Below, one piece after another: positions 17,957 to 28,227 of a DNA stretch of 64,000 nt (position 1 is its first letter; each line of letters begins with the position of its first letter). A program made the translations under genes and the position numbers. Under the pieces are notes generated by a model. The model saw nothing but the letters and a program-made list of their open reading frames with translations, searched no databases and was not told the origin of the DNA. The DNA comes from an uncultured bacterium (GTDB lineage Bacteria; Verrucomicrobiota; Lentisphaeria; Oligosphaerales; Oligosphaeraceae): NCBI GenBank assembly GCA_902776645.1, contig CACYQT010000004.1, positions 62,001-126,000 of the forward strand. The letters are read 5' to 3'.

Positions 17957-20900
17957 CTATCTGGCGGAAGCTGCGTTGGCGACCATGCGGTGGTATTCCT
18001 GCAACGAGCAGATGTCGACGCGGCCCGCGTCAACCGCCGAATTGGCAAGCCCTTCCGTGGCCATCTGCAAGGCCGCCGTCGTCGTCGTGATCGGCAGACC
18101 GAACTCGATGGCAAGCGAACGCATCTTCGCGCCGTCGTCGCCGACGTCCGGAATGTTCACGATCCAGCCGATCTTCTTCTCCAGAATCAAATCGCGCAGG
18201 TTCGGCCGTCCGGCGGCGAGCCTGAAGACGGCGTGGCACGGAATGCCCGCCGCGTAAAGCATCTCGCCTGTTCCGGCCGTCGCATAGAACTCGAACTGAT
18301 GGACTTCCGCCAGATGCTTGATGAACGGCAACGCCAGCGACTTGTCGGAATCGCGGATTGAAAGGAACAGTCCGCCGGAGCGCGGGATGCGGTTGCCCGC
18401 CGCATCCTGCGACTTCAGATAGGCGTTCGCGGCATCAATGTCCAGCCCCATGACTTCGCCTGTGGATTTCATTTCAGGAGAAAGGGTTATGTCGACGCCA
18501 GGGAATTTCGCGAACGGGAAGACGGCCTCCTTGAAGGCCGAATACGGAATGCGCGGCGACTGTGTGAAACCAAGCTCCGTCAGCGTCTTGCCCGCCATGC
18601 ACAGCGCTGCGTGCTTCGCCAGCGGGACGCCCGTCGCCTTGCTCGCGAACGGCACCGTCCGCGACGCACGCGGGTTGACTTCAATCACATACAATGTGTC
18701 ATGCTGCACGGCGAACTGGATGTTCATCAGGCCGACGACATGCAGAGCCTTCGCCAGTTTGCGGGAGGCCGCATGGATTTCCGCCAGAACCTTTTCGGAC
18801 AAATCGCGCGGCGGAATGGAGCAGGCCGAATCGCCGGAATGGATGCCCGCCTGCTCGACGTGCTCCATGATCGCGCCGACGACCGTCTCGCGGCCGTCCG
18901 AAAGGCAGTCGACGTCCAGTTCCTGCGCGTCGCTGAGGAATTTGTCGATGAGAATCGGATGGCCTTCGGAGACGCGCGTCGCCTCCGCCATATAGGAGCG
19001 CAGCGCAACTTCCTGATTGACAATCGCCATCGCACGGCCGCCCAACACGAACGACGGACGGACGAGCACGGGATAACCGATCTTCGCCGCGATGCGGCAT
19101 GCGTCCTCCGTGTCCGCCGCCATGCCGCTGGCGGGCTGCCGGATGCCGACCTGCTTCGCGATTTCCTTGAAGACGCCGCGGTCGTCCGCCGCGTCGATGT
19201 CCGCAGGCGGCGTGCCGATAATTTTGACGCCGGCATGCTCCAGTTCGCTGGCCAGATTCAGCGGCGTCTGGCCGCCGAGCTGCACGATGACGCCGTCGCA
19301 TTGCTCGCGTTCGTAGATATTCAGCACGTCTTCAAACGTCAGCGGCTCGAAATAGAGGCGGTCCGCCGTGTCATAATCCGTCGAAACGGTTTCCGGATTG
19401 GAATTGACCATGATCGTTTCATAACCCGCGTCTTTCAGGGCGAAGACGGCATGGCAGCAGCAGCAGTCGAACTCGATGCCCTGCCCGATTCGGTTCGGCC
19501 CGCCACCGAGAATCATGATTTTCTTCCGCCCCGCCACGTCGCGGACGGGTTCGTCATATTCCGCATAGGTTGAATAATAGTACGGCGTCGTTGCGGCGAA
19601 TTCGCCCGCGCATGTATCGACAGTGCCGTAGGCGGGATGGATGCCGTATTCCTTCCGCAACGCGCGAATCCGCAATTCGTCCATGCCCAACGCATAGGCC
19701 AGCTGCCTGTCCGAATAGCCAAGCTCCTTCGCTTTCCGCAGGCTTTGCGGCGTGTTTTTGATCGTCGCTTCAAAAGCGGCAAGTTCCGACAGTTTGCGGA
19801 GATAGAACATGTCGAAACCAGTCAGTTCCTGAATCTTCTCCAACGGCCAGCCGCGTTTGAGGGCGGCATGGAGCACATAGACACGGTCGGCGTTCGGACG
19901 GGCCAGTTCGGCCGAGATTTTTTCATCGTCCAATTGGTCGAATTCGGCCTGTTTTTTCTCCAGCCCGAAGCCCCAATGGCCCGTCTCCAACGAGCGGATG
20001 GCCTTCTGGAAGGCCTGGTTGAAGTTCCGTCCGATCGACATCGCTTCGCCGACGGCCTTCATCTGCGTGCCAAGCGTCGAATTCGCCGCGGGAAACTTTT
20101 CGAATGTGAACCGCGGCATTTTCACGACAACATAGTCCAACACAGGCTCGAAGCAGGCGGGCGTGTTCTCCGTGATGTCGTTGCGCAGTTCATCCAGTGA
20201 ATAACCAACGGCCAATAGCGCCGCGATTTTGGCGATCGGGAAGCCCGTCGCCTTGGAAGCCAGTGCGGATGAACGGGATACGCGTGGATTCATTTCAATG
20301 ATCAGCCGTTCGCCGTTCTGCGGATTGACCGCCCACTGCACGTTGGAGCCGCCCGTCTGGATGCCGATGGCGCGCATGACGTTCAGCGAATCCTCCCGCA
20401 TGGCCTGGTATTCGCGATCCGTCAGCGTCATGGCGGGCGCCACCGTGATGGAATCGCCCGTATGGACGCCCATGGGGTCCATGTTCTCGATGGAACAGAC
20501 GATGACGGATGTGCCGCGTTTGTCGCACATGACTTCCATCTCGTACTCCTTCCATCCCAGAAGTGATTCCTCCACAAGCACTTCGTGATTGAGACTGGCC
20601 TCCAGGCCGCGTTCGACAATCGTCTTGAATTCCGCTTCGTCATGGGCGATGCCGCCGCCCGAACCGCCCAGCGTGAAGCCTGGCCGCACGATCAGCGGCC
20701 ATTTGCCGATGGCCCGCGCGATGACCATCGCCTCCTTCAGACTGTGGGCCGAATCGGAATTCGCGCTGCGGATGCCGATGCCGTCCATCGTCGCCTTGAA
20801 CAGCCTGCGGTCCTCCGCGCGGGCGATCGCATCCGCATCGGCGCCAATGAGTTCGACATGATAGCGCTTCAGCACGCCGCTCCGACACGCCTCCATGGCG

Positions 20901-21193
20901 AGATTCAGCGCCGTCTGCCCGCCAAGCGTCGGCAGCAGCGCGTCCGGCCGTTCACGGCGGATGATTTCATGGAGATATTCGGGCGTCATCGGCTCAAGAT
21001 ACGTGCGGTCCGCGAATTCCGTGTCCGTCATGATCGTGGCCGGATTGCTGTTGAGCAAGACGATTTCATAGCCTTCGCGCTTCAGCGCCTTGCAGGCCTG
21101 CACGCCTGAATAGTCGAACTCGCAGCCCTGCCCGATGACGACGGGGCCCGCGCCCAGCAGCATGATTTTATGGATGTCTGTCCGTTTCGGCAT
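17957..21193 (-). CDS. carB: Carbamoyl phosphate synthetase, large subunit
   Basis: Uses the ammonia released by CarA, bicarbonate and two ATP to make carbamoyl phosphate for pyrimidines and arginine. At 1078 residues it is full length: two homologous ATP-grasp halves ([17 protein letters not shown] near the start; [17 protein letters not shown] near 560), paired [18 protein letters not shown] / [18 protein letters not shown] motifs, and a C-terminal allosteric MGS-like domain. Only one base separates it from pyrG upstream. It is split from carA by pyrG, an unusual order. Confidence 0.97.
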   Translation of the reverse strand: MPKRTDIHKIMLLGAGPVVIGQGCEFDYSGVQACKALKREGYEIVLLNSNPATIMTDTEFADRTYLEPMTPEYLHEIIRRERPDALLPTLGGQTALNLAMEACRSGVLKRYHVELIGADADAIARAEDRRLFKATMDGIGIRSANSDSAHSLKEAMVIARAIGKWPLIVRPGFTLGGSGGGIAHDEAEFKTIVERGLEASLNHEVLVEESLLGWKEYEMEVMCDKRGTSVIVCSIENMDPMGVHTGDSITVAPAMTLTDREYQAMREDSLNVMRAIGIQTGGSNVQWAVNPQNGERLIIEMNPRVSRSSALASKATGFPIAKIAALLAVGYSLDELRNDITENTPACFEPVLDYVVVKMPRFTFEKFPAANSTLGTQMKAVGEAMSIGRNFNQAFQKAIRSLETGHWGFGLEKKQAEFDQLDDEKISAELARPNADRVYVLHAALKRGWPLEKIQELTGFDMFYLRKLSELAAFEATIKNTPQSLRKAKELGYSDRQLAYALGMDELRIRALRKEYGIHPAYGTVDTCAGEFAATTPYYYSTYAEYDEPVRDVAGRKKIMILGGGPNRIGQGIEFDCCCCHAVFALKDAGYETIMVNSNPETVSTDYDTADRLYFEPLTFEDVLNIYEREQCDGVIVQLGGQTPLNLASELEHAGVKIIGTPPADIDAADDRGVFKEIAKQVGIRQPASGMAADTEDACRIAAKIGYPVLVRPSFVLGGRAMAIVNQEVALRSYMAEATRVSEGHPILIDKFLSDAQELDVDCLSDGRETVVGAIMEHVEQAGIHSGDSACSIPPRDLSEKVLAEIHAASRKLAKALHVVGLMNIQFAVQHDTLYVIEVNPRASRTVPFASKATGVPLAKHAALCMAGKTLTELGFTQSPRIPYSAFKEAVFPFAKFPGVDITLSPEMKSTGEVMGLDIDAANAYLKSQDAAGNRIPRSGGLFLSIRDSDKSLALPFIKHLAEVHQFEFYATAGTGEMLYAAGIPCHAVFRLAAGRPNLRDLILEKKIGWIVNIPDVGDDGAKMRSLAIEFGLPITTTTAALQMATEGLANSAVDAGRVDICSLQEYHRMVANAASAR

Positions 21194-21194
21194 G

Positions 21195-22793
21195 TCATTT
21201 CTCCTGATGCTTCAAAGCCGCTTCCACCAATCCGACGAACAGCGGATGCGGCGCGAACGGCCTTGATTTGAATTCCGGATGGAACTGGCAACCGACGTAG
21301 AACGGATGTTCCGGCACTTCGACCATTTCCACCAATGATTCGTCCGGGCTGGTTCCCCCTATCCGCAACCCTGCTGATTCCAACTCCTTCCGATAGTCGT
21401 TGTTGAATTCGAAACGATGGCGGTGGCGTTCCGAAATCTCCTTTTCGCCGTACAGTTCCGCCGCGCGGCTACCATCGGCAAGACGGCATGGATACGCGCC
21501 AAGCCGCATCGTGCCGCCTTTGCTGGACACGCCGCGCTGGTCGAGCATGAGATCGATGACGGGATGGGACGTCTTTTCGTCGAATTCCGTCGAATTCGCA
21601 TCCGCATAGCCTAAGACATGCCGCGCATATTCAATGACCATGCATTGCAGGCCGAGGCAGATGCCGAGGCATGGAATTCCTTTATTCCGAGCATGTTGCA
21701 ACGCGGCGACCTTCCCTTCGATGCCCCGCGAGCCGAAACCGCCGGGCACGAGAACGCCGTCGTAGCCGTCCAGCCGCGAGCAGTCGTTTTCCAGTTCCTC
21801 CGCCTCCACCATGTCGCATATCACCTTCGTGCGCAATGCGATGCCTGCATGCGCGAACGATTCGAAGATGCTCTTGTAGGCGTCCCGCAGGCCCGCATAT
21901 TTGCCGACCAACGCGATGCGGCAGGTCTTTTCCGGATGGAGGACGCGGTCCAGCAGTTCATGCCAATCGTCCAGATGGCTTTCCGTAATGGGAAGTCTCA
22001 GAAGCTCAAGGACTTTCACATCCATTCCACGGTCCGCCAATTCCTGCGGGACTTCGTAGATGGAATGCTGCACGTCGCACTCTTCGATGACCATTTCATC
22101 GGGCACGTTGCAGAACAGCGACAGCTTGCGGCGCTGTTCGTCCGCCATCGCCATTTCCGTGCGACAGACCAGCATGTCCGGAAAGATGCCGATGTTGTGC
22201 AGGATGCTGACCGACTGTTGGCTCGGCTTCGTTTTCATCTCGCCGACGGATTTGATGTACGGAACCAACGTCAGATGAATGACGATGGCGTTGCCAAGGC
22301 CCGCCTCGTTCTTGAACTGGCGGACGGCCTCCAGAAACGGCAGCGATTCGATGTCGCCCGCCGTGCCGCCGATTTCCGTCATGACGATGTCGATGCCGGG
22401 CTTTGCCGCGCTGCGGATGGCCTGTTTGATTTCATCCGTGATATGCGGAATCATCTGGACGGTCGCGCCCAGATAGGCGCCCTCCCGTTCGCGGGCGATG
22501 ACGCTGCTGTAGATTTTTCCGCTCGTGTAGTTGCTGTGGCGATCACAACGGACGCCCGCAAATCGTTCATAATGACCAAGATCGAGATCCGTTTCCGTCC
22601 CGTCGTCCGTCACGTAGACCTCCCCGTGCTGATAGGGGGACATCGTGCCCGGATCGACGTTCAGATACGGGTCGAATTTCTGCATGGCGACGGTGTAGCC
22701 GTGCGACTTGAGCAGATATGCGAGACTGGCGGCCGTGATGCCTTTTCCAAGCCCCGAAACGACGCCGCCTGTGATGAAGATGAATTTTGTCAT
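21195..22793 (-). CDS. pyrG: CTP synthetase
   Basis: Converts UTP to CTP with glutamine and ATP. The 532-residue protein has the amidoligase domain first ([14 protein letters not shown] at the start, [13 protein letters not shown] near 140) and a C-terminal class I amidotransferase domain with Cys in LGICLGLQ and His/Glu in [11 protein letters not shown]. It is packed between carA (15 bases) and carB (one base), so pyrimidine amidation steps are consecutive in the operon. Confidence 0.97.
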   Translation of the reverse strand: MTKFIFITGGVVSGLGKGITAASLAYLLKSHGYTVAMQKFDPYLNVDPGTMSPYQHGEVYVTDDGTETDLDLGHYERFAGVRCDRHSNYTSGKIYSSVIAREREGAYLGATVQMIPHITDEIKQAIRSAAKPGIDIVMTEIGGTAGDIESLPFLEAVRQFKNEAGLGNAIVIHLTLVPYIKSVGEMKTKPSQQSVSILHNIGIFPDMLVCRTEMAMADEQRRKLSLFCNVPDEMVIEECDVQHSIYEVPQELADRGMDVKVLELLRLPITESHLDDWHELLDRVLHPEKTCRIALVGKYAGLRDAYKSIFESFAHAGIALRTKVICDMVEAEELENDCSRLDGYDGVLVPGGFGSRGIEGKVAALQHARNKGIPCLGICLGLQCMVIEYARHVLGYADANSTEFDEKTSHPVIDLMLDQRGVSSKGGTMRLGAYPCRLADGSRAAELYGEKEISERHRHRFEFNNDYRKELESAGLRIGGTSPDESLVEMVEVPEHPFYVGCQFHPEFKSRPFAPHPLFVGLVEAALKHQEK

Positions 22794-22808
22794 GGTTATT
22801 TGAATTTG

Positions 22809-23891
22809 TTAATGGTTGAGCATGAGTTCCTTGAACTGCCCGAAGAGATAGCGTGCGTCGAACGGGCCGGGCGCGGCTTCCGGATGGTACTGCACGGAAA
22901 ACGCGGGCAGCGTCCTGTGGCGGACGCCTTCGATCGTGCCGTCGTTCAAATTGACATGCGTGACCTCCAGATTGTCGCCCAGAGAATCGGGCATGATGGC
23001 GAAATTGTGGTTCTGCGATGTGATCTCCACCGTGTTCGTCAGCAGATTTTTGACAGGATGGTTGCAGCCATGGTGGCCGAAATGGAGCCGCCCCGTCCGT
23101 GCTCCGCAAGCGAGTCCTAAAATCTGATGGCCCAGGCAGATGCCCATGATCGGAACTTTGCCGAGAAGCTTTTTCACGCAATCGACGACACCGACGACGC
23201 CGTCCGGATCGCCCGGCCCGTTGGAGAGCAGCACGCCGTCCGGCCGCAGGTTGAAAATCGCCTCCGCTGTCGTCCCGCATGGCACGACCGTCACGCGAAA
23301 ACCGTTCGCCGCCAGCTGCCGCAAGATGTTGTATTTCACGCCGCAGTCGATGACGACGACATGCAAATCGCCTTTATCCGACCAATTGTAAGGCTTCGCG
23401 GCGGCTACTTCCGCCGCGCAGTCCAATCCGTCCAATCCGCTCCAAGCGCGCGCCTTCGCGACGGCCTCCTCCACAGGAAGATCCGTTCCGTCCGCATGCA
23501 GCCACGCCTTCTGCGTGCCGTTTTCACGGATGTGCAGCACGAGACGGCGCGTATCGACGCCGCTCAGAATCGGCCGGCCGGAATTTCTCAGCAAATCGTC
23601 CAAACTGCGACGGCTCCGCCATGACGACGGCGGATTCAGATTCTGCACGATGAGGCCGTTCAGAAAGACGCCGCGAGATTCCATGTCTTCGTCGTTGCAG
23701 CCGTAGTTGCCGACTTCCGCCGTCGAAAGCGTCACGATCTGCCCGAAATAGGACGGATCGGAGACGATTTCCTGATAGCCGCTCATGCCTGTATTGAAGA
23801 CCGCCTCGCCGGGCAGGTCGCAGGCGGCGCCGCAGGAGACGCCGTTGAAGACCGTTCCGTCGGCCAGGGCGAGATATGCTTGTGAACTCAT
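22809..23891 (-). CDS. carA: Carbamoyl phosphate synthetase, small (glutaminase) subunit
   Basis: A 360-residue class I amidotransferase. The N-terminal CarA-specific domain (MSSQAYLALADGTVF, FNTGMSGYQEIVSDPSY) is followed by the glutaminase domain with Cys in GICLGHQ and His/Glu in VQYHPEAAPGP. The ATG at 23891 has GAGGATC at eight bases; the longer frame runs back into purF and is not used. It begins 11 bases after purF. Confidence 0.97.
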   Translation of the reverse strand: MSSQAYLALADGTVFNGVSCGAACDLPGEAVFNTGMSGYQEIVSDPSYFGQIVTLSTAEVGNYGCNDEDMESRGVFLNGLIVQNLNPPSSWRSRRSLDDLLRNSGRPILSGVDTRRLVLHIRENGTQKAWLHADGTDLPVEEAVAKARAWSGLDGLDCAAEVAAAKPYNWSDKGDLHVVVIDCGVKYNILRQLAANGFRVTVVPCGTTAEAIFNLRPDGVLLSNGPGDPDGVVGVVDCVKKLLGKVPIMGICLGHQILGLACGARTGRLHFGHHGCNHPVKNLLTNTVEITSQNHNFAIMPDSLGDNLEVTHVNLNDGTIEGVRHRTLPAFSVQYHPEAAPGPFDARYLFGQFKELMLNH

Positions 23892-23902
23892 GGTAAGATC
23901 CT

Positions 23903-25639
23903 CTAATATGCGCGGATGGAAAGATGATGGGCGTAATTGACGAGAGCCTGGTTGACGACGCGGTTGCCGCCGGGCGTCGGATAGTCGCCGGTGAAATACC
24001 AGTCGCCCGTATGGTCCGGAATGCATCGCCGCAGGTCTTCGCAGGAGAGGAAGACGACTTTCAGCTCGGCGTTGAGATTGTCCGGAAGAAGCCGTTTCGT
24101 AATGGCTTCCGTCAGTTCGTCGTCGGTGAACTGCGCATAGAGTCGGGCGGCGATGTTCTGCATGTCGCGATCCGGCCTGGCGAGTTCCTCCTCCGCCAGA
24201 TGGACGTTTTCCTCAAAGAACGCATCCATCTTACGTTCATGAATCAGATCCATGCACGCCTGGAAGGCGACCAATTCGCTGAAGGACGCCATGTCGATGC
24301 CGTAGCAGTCTGGATAGCGGATCTGCGGCGCCGACGAGACGATGACGATTCGTTTCGGCTCCAGCCGGTCAAGAATCGGCAGGATGGCGCGGCGCATCGT
24401 GTTGCCGCGGACGATGGAATCGTCGATGACGACGAGATTGTCCTCATGGGACTGGATCAGCCCGTATGTCACGTCGTAGACGTGCGGAAACAGCTCTTCG
24501 CGGTGGTTCGCGTCGCTGATGAACGTGCGGAATTTCGCGTCTTTGACGGCGATCATCCCGAAACGCAGCTTGTGGCCGCCGCGGCAGTCGTCCAACGCCT
24601 CCAGCATGCCGTGGAAGCTGACCTGCGCCGTATTCGGTATGTAGGAGAAGAACGTATGGTCGTAGTCGAGGTCAATGGCGTCCAGTACTTTCGGTACGAC
24701 GGCGCGGCCGAGGGCGCGCCGTTCACGCTGGATGTCCGCGTCGTTGCCGCGTGAGAAGTAGATTCTCTCGAACACGCAATGGCGGACTGGCGCATGCGGA
24801 AGACATTGCTTCAACGTGATTTCGCCTTTCGCGGGAATGCTGAGCAAATGTCCGGCCGGCAGTTCCTTGACGTCTTCGCTGCCGAGATTGAAGGCCGTCT
24901 GGATGGTGACGCGCTCCGACGCGAGAACCGCCACTTCGTCATCGATATAATAATAGGCGGGGCGGATGCCCGCGGCATCACGGAAGGCGAAGGCGTCGCC
25001 GTTGCCGATGATGCCGCCGATGACAAAACCGCCGTCCCATTGGGCGGAGGCGTTTTTCACCGCCTGAAGCAAGTCGCCATGGTATTCCCCAAGATAATGC
25101 GAAAGCATGGTCAGCAGGATTTCGCAGTCCTGATGACCATGCGGATGATAGCCGAGCGATGTCAGATGGTTGAACACGTCCGGCGTGTTTGTCAGATTGA
25201 AGTTGCCCGCCACCAGCAATGTGCCTGCGCGGCGGGCGTTGTCGGAGACCATTGGATGGCAGGCCGCCAGCGTGCGGTTGCCGTAAGTTCCGTAGCGGAG
25301 ATGCCCGAGATAGACCTCCCCGCAGAACGGCCGCGCGAGCGAATCGGCGGCCGCCCCTCCCCCGGTTTCGATCATCCCTGAAATCCGCTCCAGCAGGTCC
25401 GCCAGCGGCATGGAGGAGCAGCTTTTCTCCAGCTGGTAGAACGGCTTGCCGGGCGGCACGTCCAGGCCGACGCAGGCGATGCCCGCGCCGTCCTGCCCGC
25501 GGTTGTGCTGCTTCTCCATCAGCAACGACAGCTTCGAAAAACCGTACGCCGTGGTGCCGTATTTCGTCGCGTAGTACTCCAATGGCTTGCGCAAACGGAG
25601 CAGCGCGACGCCGCATTCATGCTTGAGTGGATCCGACAA
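23903..25639 (-). CDS. purF: Amidophosphoribosyltransferase, long type
   Basis: First step of purine synthesis: PRPP plus glutamine give phosphoribosylamine. The class II (Ntn) nucleophile is Cys9, after a short propeptide to be removed (MSDPLKHE). The PRPP-binding signature VVIDDSIVRGNTMRR lies near residue 405. At 578 residues it is longer than the E. coli type (about 505) and resembles the Bacteroidetes-like subgroup; insertions occur around residues 70-90 and at the C-terminus. It follows glnN after 17 bases, placing the first purine enzyme directly behind glutamine synthetase. Confidence 0.95.
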   Translation of the reverse strand: MSDPLKHECGVALLRLRKPLEYYATKYGTTAYGFSKLSLLMEKQHNRGQDGAGIACVGLDVPPGKPFYQLEKSCSSMPLADLLERISGMIETGGGAAADSLARPFCGEVYLGHLRYGTYGNRTLAACHPMVSDNARRAGTLLVAGNFNLTNTPDVFNHLTSLGYHPHGHQDCEILLTMLSHYLGEYHGDLLQAVKNASAQWDGGFVIGGIIGNGDAFAFRDAAGIRPAYYYIDDEVAVLASERVTIQTAFNLGSEDVKELPAGHLLSIPAKGEITLKQCLPHAPVRHCVFERIYFSRGNDADIQRERRALGRAVVPKVLDAIDLDYDHTFFSYIPNTAQVSFHGMLEALDDCRGGHKLRFGMIAVKDAKFRTFISDANHREELFPHVYDVTYGLIQSHEDNLVVIDDSIVRGNTMRRAILPILDRLEPKRIVIVSSAPQIRYPDCYGIDMASFSELVAFQACMDLIHERKMDAFFEENVHLAEEELARPDRDMQNIAARLYAQFTDDELTEAITKRLLPDNLNAELKVVFLSCEDLRRCIPDHTGDWYFTGDYPTPGGNRVVNQALVNYAHHLSIRAY

Positions 25640-25656
25640 GGCGACTTCCTCCTGTA

Positions 25657-27750
25657 TCAGCAGATGAAAAGCATTTCACGATATTTCGGCAGCGGCCAGA
25701 CGTTGTCGTCGGTGATGGCCTCCAGGGCATCGACCTTGTGGCGGAGGAACAACATGGCCGGGATGATTCCGTGGCCTTCCGCAAGAGCCTGCTGCAGGGA
25801 GTCGATCGCGACGGTCAGCTCGTCCAGCTCATCGCCCATTTCCTTCTTGACGGAATCGATGGCGGCGCAGCCTTTCGCGTCCTGCATCGTCAGATACTCC
25901 TTGATGACGACCGGGCGGATCATGTTCTTGGCGATTTCCAGCGCGATGCGGGCCTCGATTTCAAGACGCCGCTCGTAGTCTTCGCGGAAGACTTCGTAGC
26001 GCGACTCCAGTTCGGCCTTCGTCAGCACGCCGTACTTTTCGAAGAGCTTCTGGTTCTCCTTGTCCAGCAACGGCTTGATGGCTTCGGGCGTCGACGGCAG
26101 GTTGGGCAGTCCGCGCTTCGTCGCCTCCTTGATCCATTCGGGCTTGTAGCCGTCGCCGTTGAAGATGACGCGCTGATGGGCGGAAATCTCCTTCTTGAGC
26201 AACGCCTGCAGATCCGCGTTGAAGGTCTTCGCGGAGAACTTCTCCATCTGGTCGCTGATGGCGTCCATCGCCTCCGCGACGATCGTGTTGAGAATCATGT
26301 TCGCCTCCGCGCAGGACTGCGAGGAGCCCGGGGCGCGGAATTCGAACTTGTTGCCGGTGAACGCGAAAGGCGATGTACGGTTACGGTCGGTCGCGTCGCG
26401 GTTCAGCGGCGGCAGCGCGTCGATGCCGATCCGCAGCGACGACGCCTTGCTCTTGCTGGCGGCCGTTCCGCTGACGATCTGGTTGATGACGCCTTCCAGC
26501 TGTTCGCCGACGAACATGGAGATGATGGCGGGCGGCGCTTCGTTCGCGCCCAGACGATGGTCGTTGCCCAGGCCGGAAGTCGCGGTCCGCAGGATGTCGC
26601 TGTGCGAGTCCAACGCATGGATGACGGCGGTCAGAACCGTCAGGAAGACGGCGTTTTCCGCAGGGTTGCTGCCCGGATCCAGCAGGTTGCGCTTTCCGTA
26701 GGCGATGCCCCAGTTGTTGTGCTTGCCGGAGCCGTTGACGCCCGCGAACGGCTTCTCGTGGAGGAGGCAGACCAGCCCGTAGCGGTCCGCCGTCTGCCGA
26801 AGCACTTCCATGATCAACATGTTATGGTCAACGGCCAAGTTCAGATCCTCGAAAATCGGCGCCAGTTCGAACTGCGCGGGCGCCACTTCGTTATGACGGG
26901 TCTTCGCGGGGATTCCGAGGCTCCACAGCGCCTTCTCGACGTCCGTCATGAAGGCCAGAATGCGCGACGGGATGCTTCCGAAGTAATGGTCCTCCAGCTG
27001 CTGGTGCTTCGCGGGCGGCGCGCCGTACAGCGTGCGGCCGGTCTGCAGCAGGTCAGGCCGCTGCAGGTAGAACTTCTTGTCAATCAGGAAGTACTCCTGC
27101 TCGACGCCCAGCGTGATTTTGACCGGTTCCTCCGGCTGGCCGAAGCATTTCATCAGCCGGACGACCGCCTTCTTCAAAATCTGCGTGGACCGCAGCAACG
27201 GCGTCTTCTTGTCGAGGACTTCGCCCGTGTAGGAGCAGAAAATCGTCGGGATGCAGAGCGTTCCGCCGTTGTCATGGCGTTTGATGAAGGCGGGGCTCGT
27301 CGGATCCCACGCCGTGTAGCCGCGCGCCTCGAACGTGCTGCGCAGGCCGCCCGACGGGAAGCTGGACGCGTCCGGTTCGCCGACCGCCAGCGTCTTGCCG
27401 GAGAATTCAAAAATCGCCTTGCCGTTGGAGAAGTCCAGGAAGGAATCGTGCTTCTCCGCCGTTCCGCCCGTCAACGGCTGGAACCAGTGCGTGTAGTGCG
27501 TCGCGCCGCGGGAAACGGCCCATTCCTTCATGGCCGTGGCGACTTCATCCGCGATGTCCGGATCCAGCGGCTGCATGCCGTTGATGGTCGCCATGAGCTT
27601 CTTGTAGGTGTTCTTCGGCAGATGCTCCGCCATTTTCGCGATGTCGAAGACATCCTCCGCGAAGTAGTCCAGGACCTTCGCCCCCTGCGGCTCCGCAGGG
27701 CTTGTGTGGCGATCTGAAATCTTGCATACGGCGTCAAATCTCTTTTGCAT
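25657..27750 (-). CDS. glnN: Glutamine synthetase type III
   Basis: A 697-residue GSIII, the large subtype known from Bacteroides, Butyrivibrio and some cyanobacteria, which forms dodecamers and condenses glutamate and ammonia with ATP. Landmarks include the ATP/metal segments VEQEYFLIDKKF near residue 230 and KHNNWGIAYG near 350, and NGDGYKPEW in the C-terminal part, plus the N-terminal extension absent from type I. It lacks the type I adenylylation-loop context, so control must be transcriptional or by ligand. It heads the operon of glutamine-using enzymes; a sigma-54 promoter lies 66 bases upstream of its start. No type I glnA is seen in the window. Confidence 0.96.
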   Translation of the reverse strand: MQKRFDAVCKISDRHTSPAEPQGAKVLDYFAEDVFDIAKMAEHLPKNTYKKLMATINGMQPLDPDIADEVATAMKEWAVSRGATHYTHWFQPLTGGTAEKHDSFLDFSNGKAIFEFSGKTLAVGEPDASSFPSGGLRSTFEARGYTAWDPTSPAFIKRHDNGGTLCIPTIFCSYTGEVLDKKTPLLRSTQILKKAVVRLMKCFGQPEEPVKITLGVEQEYFLIDKKFYLQRPDLLQTGRTLYGAPPAKHQQLEDHYFGSIPSRILAFMTDVEKALWSLGIPAKTRHNEVAPAQFELAPIFEDLNLAVDHNMLIMEVLRQTADRYGLVCLLHEKPFAGVNGSGKHNNWGIAYGKRNLLDPGSNPAENAVFLTVLTAVIHALDSHSDILRTATSGLGNDHRLGANEAPPAIISMFVGEQLEGVINQIVSGTAASKSKASSLRIGIDALPPLNRDATDRNRTSPFAFTGNKFEFRAPGSSQSCAEANMILNTIVAEAMDAISDQMEKFSAKTFNADLQALLKKEISAHQRVIFNGDGYKPEWIKEATKRGLPNLPSTPEAIKPLLDKENQKLFEKYGVLTKAELESRYEVFREDYERRLEIEARIALEIAKNMIRPVVIKEYLTMQDAKGCAAIDSVKKEMGDELDELTVAIDSLQQALAEGHGIIPAMLFLRHKVDALEAITDDNVWPLPKYREMLFIC

Positions 27751-27815
27751 GGCTCTGTTCCTTTATGGTGATTGGTTTGGTTCCTTTCGCTCTTTTTCCA
27801 ATGTCGAAATCCATT

Positions 27816-27831
27816 AGCAAATCCCATGCCA
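27816..27831 (-). promoter_or_regulatory. Sigma-54 promoter of glnN operon
   Basis: On the minus strand: TGGCATG-GGAT-TTGCT, matching the -24/-12 consensus TGGCACG-N4-TTGCW at all but one position (T for C). The expected start of transcription is near 27806, leaving a 55-base leader. Confidence 0.88.
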
Positions 27832-27943
27832 AGTTTTGAGAAAACCGTTTTGCACAATGTCAATTTATGGTCAATCAGCCTCGCAACCGCCTAAAATCTG
27901 TAAAATCAGCCATGGTTTCCCCAACAACAACCTGTAAAGCACA

Positions 27944-28067
27944 CCGCAATTTTTGTCAACATATTACATTTTTTGCACGTCCATCAGCGGAATATTACAT
28001 TTTTTGTAACATCCGAATTCATGCTCCACCTGACAAAAAATGTCACCCTGCCTGACATTTTTTGTCA
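27944..28067. promoter_or_regulatory. Cluster of four to five enhancer-like palindromes
   Basis: Shared control region between glnN and gltB. Sites of the form T(G/T)ACA-N5-TGT(A/C)A: 27995-28009 (TTACA/TGTAA), 28031-28045 (TGACA/TGTCA) and 28053-28067 (TGACA/TGTCA) are perfect. 27964-27978 (TTACA/TGCAC) and 27944-27958 (CCGCA/TGTCA) are degenerate. The spacers are A or T runs. Centre spacings are 20, 31, 36 and 22 bases, mostly near whole helical turns. They lie roughly 90-260 bases from both sigma-54 promoters, the usual range for an enhancer-binding activator. The N5 architecture is like NtrC boxes, but the half-site differs. Confidence 0.75.
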
Positions 28068-28158
28068 CCCTGGGCCTTTTAGCCCCTATCCATTTATTCC
28101 ATAATAATAATACGCGCCATCGCCCGGCCGTACTCCAAGCCATTCATTTGGACACTAT

Positions 28159-28174
28159 TGGCACGGTTTCTGCT
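28159..28174 (+). promoter_or_regulatory. Sigma-54 promoter of gltB operon
   Basis: TGGCACG-GTTT-CTGCT, the complete -24 element and the essential GC of -12. Transcription is expected near 28185, 43 bases before gltB. Confidence 0.88.
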
Positions 28175-28227
28175 AAAGACATTCTGTTTTTGTCCAACAC
28201 AACCATTGCCCAAAGGAATCACCGAAC

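Noticed and set aside
27833-28158. Riboswitch (glutamine or purine aptamer) between glnN and gltB
   Set aside because: The region lies upstream of both expected transcription starts, so it would not be in the leader RNAs; the short palindromes explain it better as enhancer DNA.
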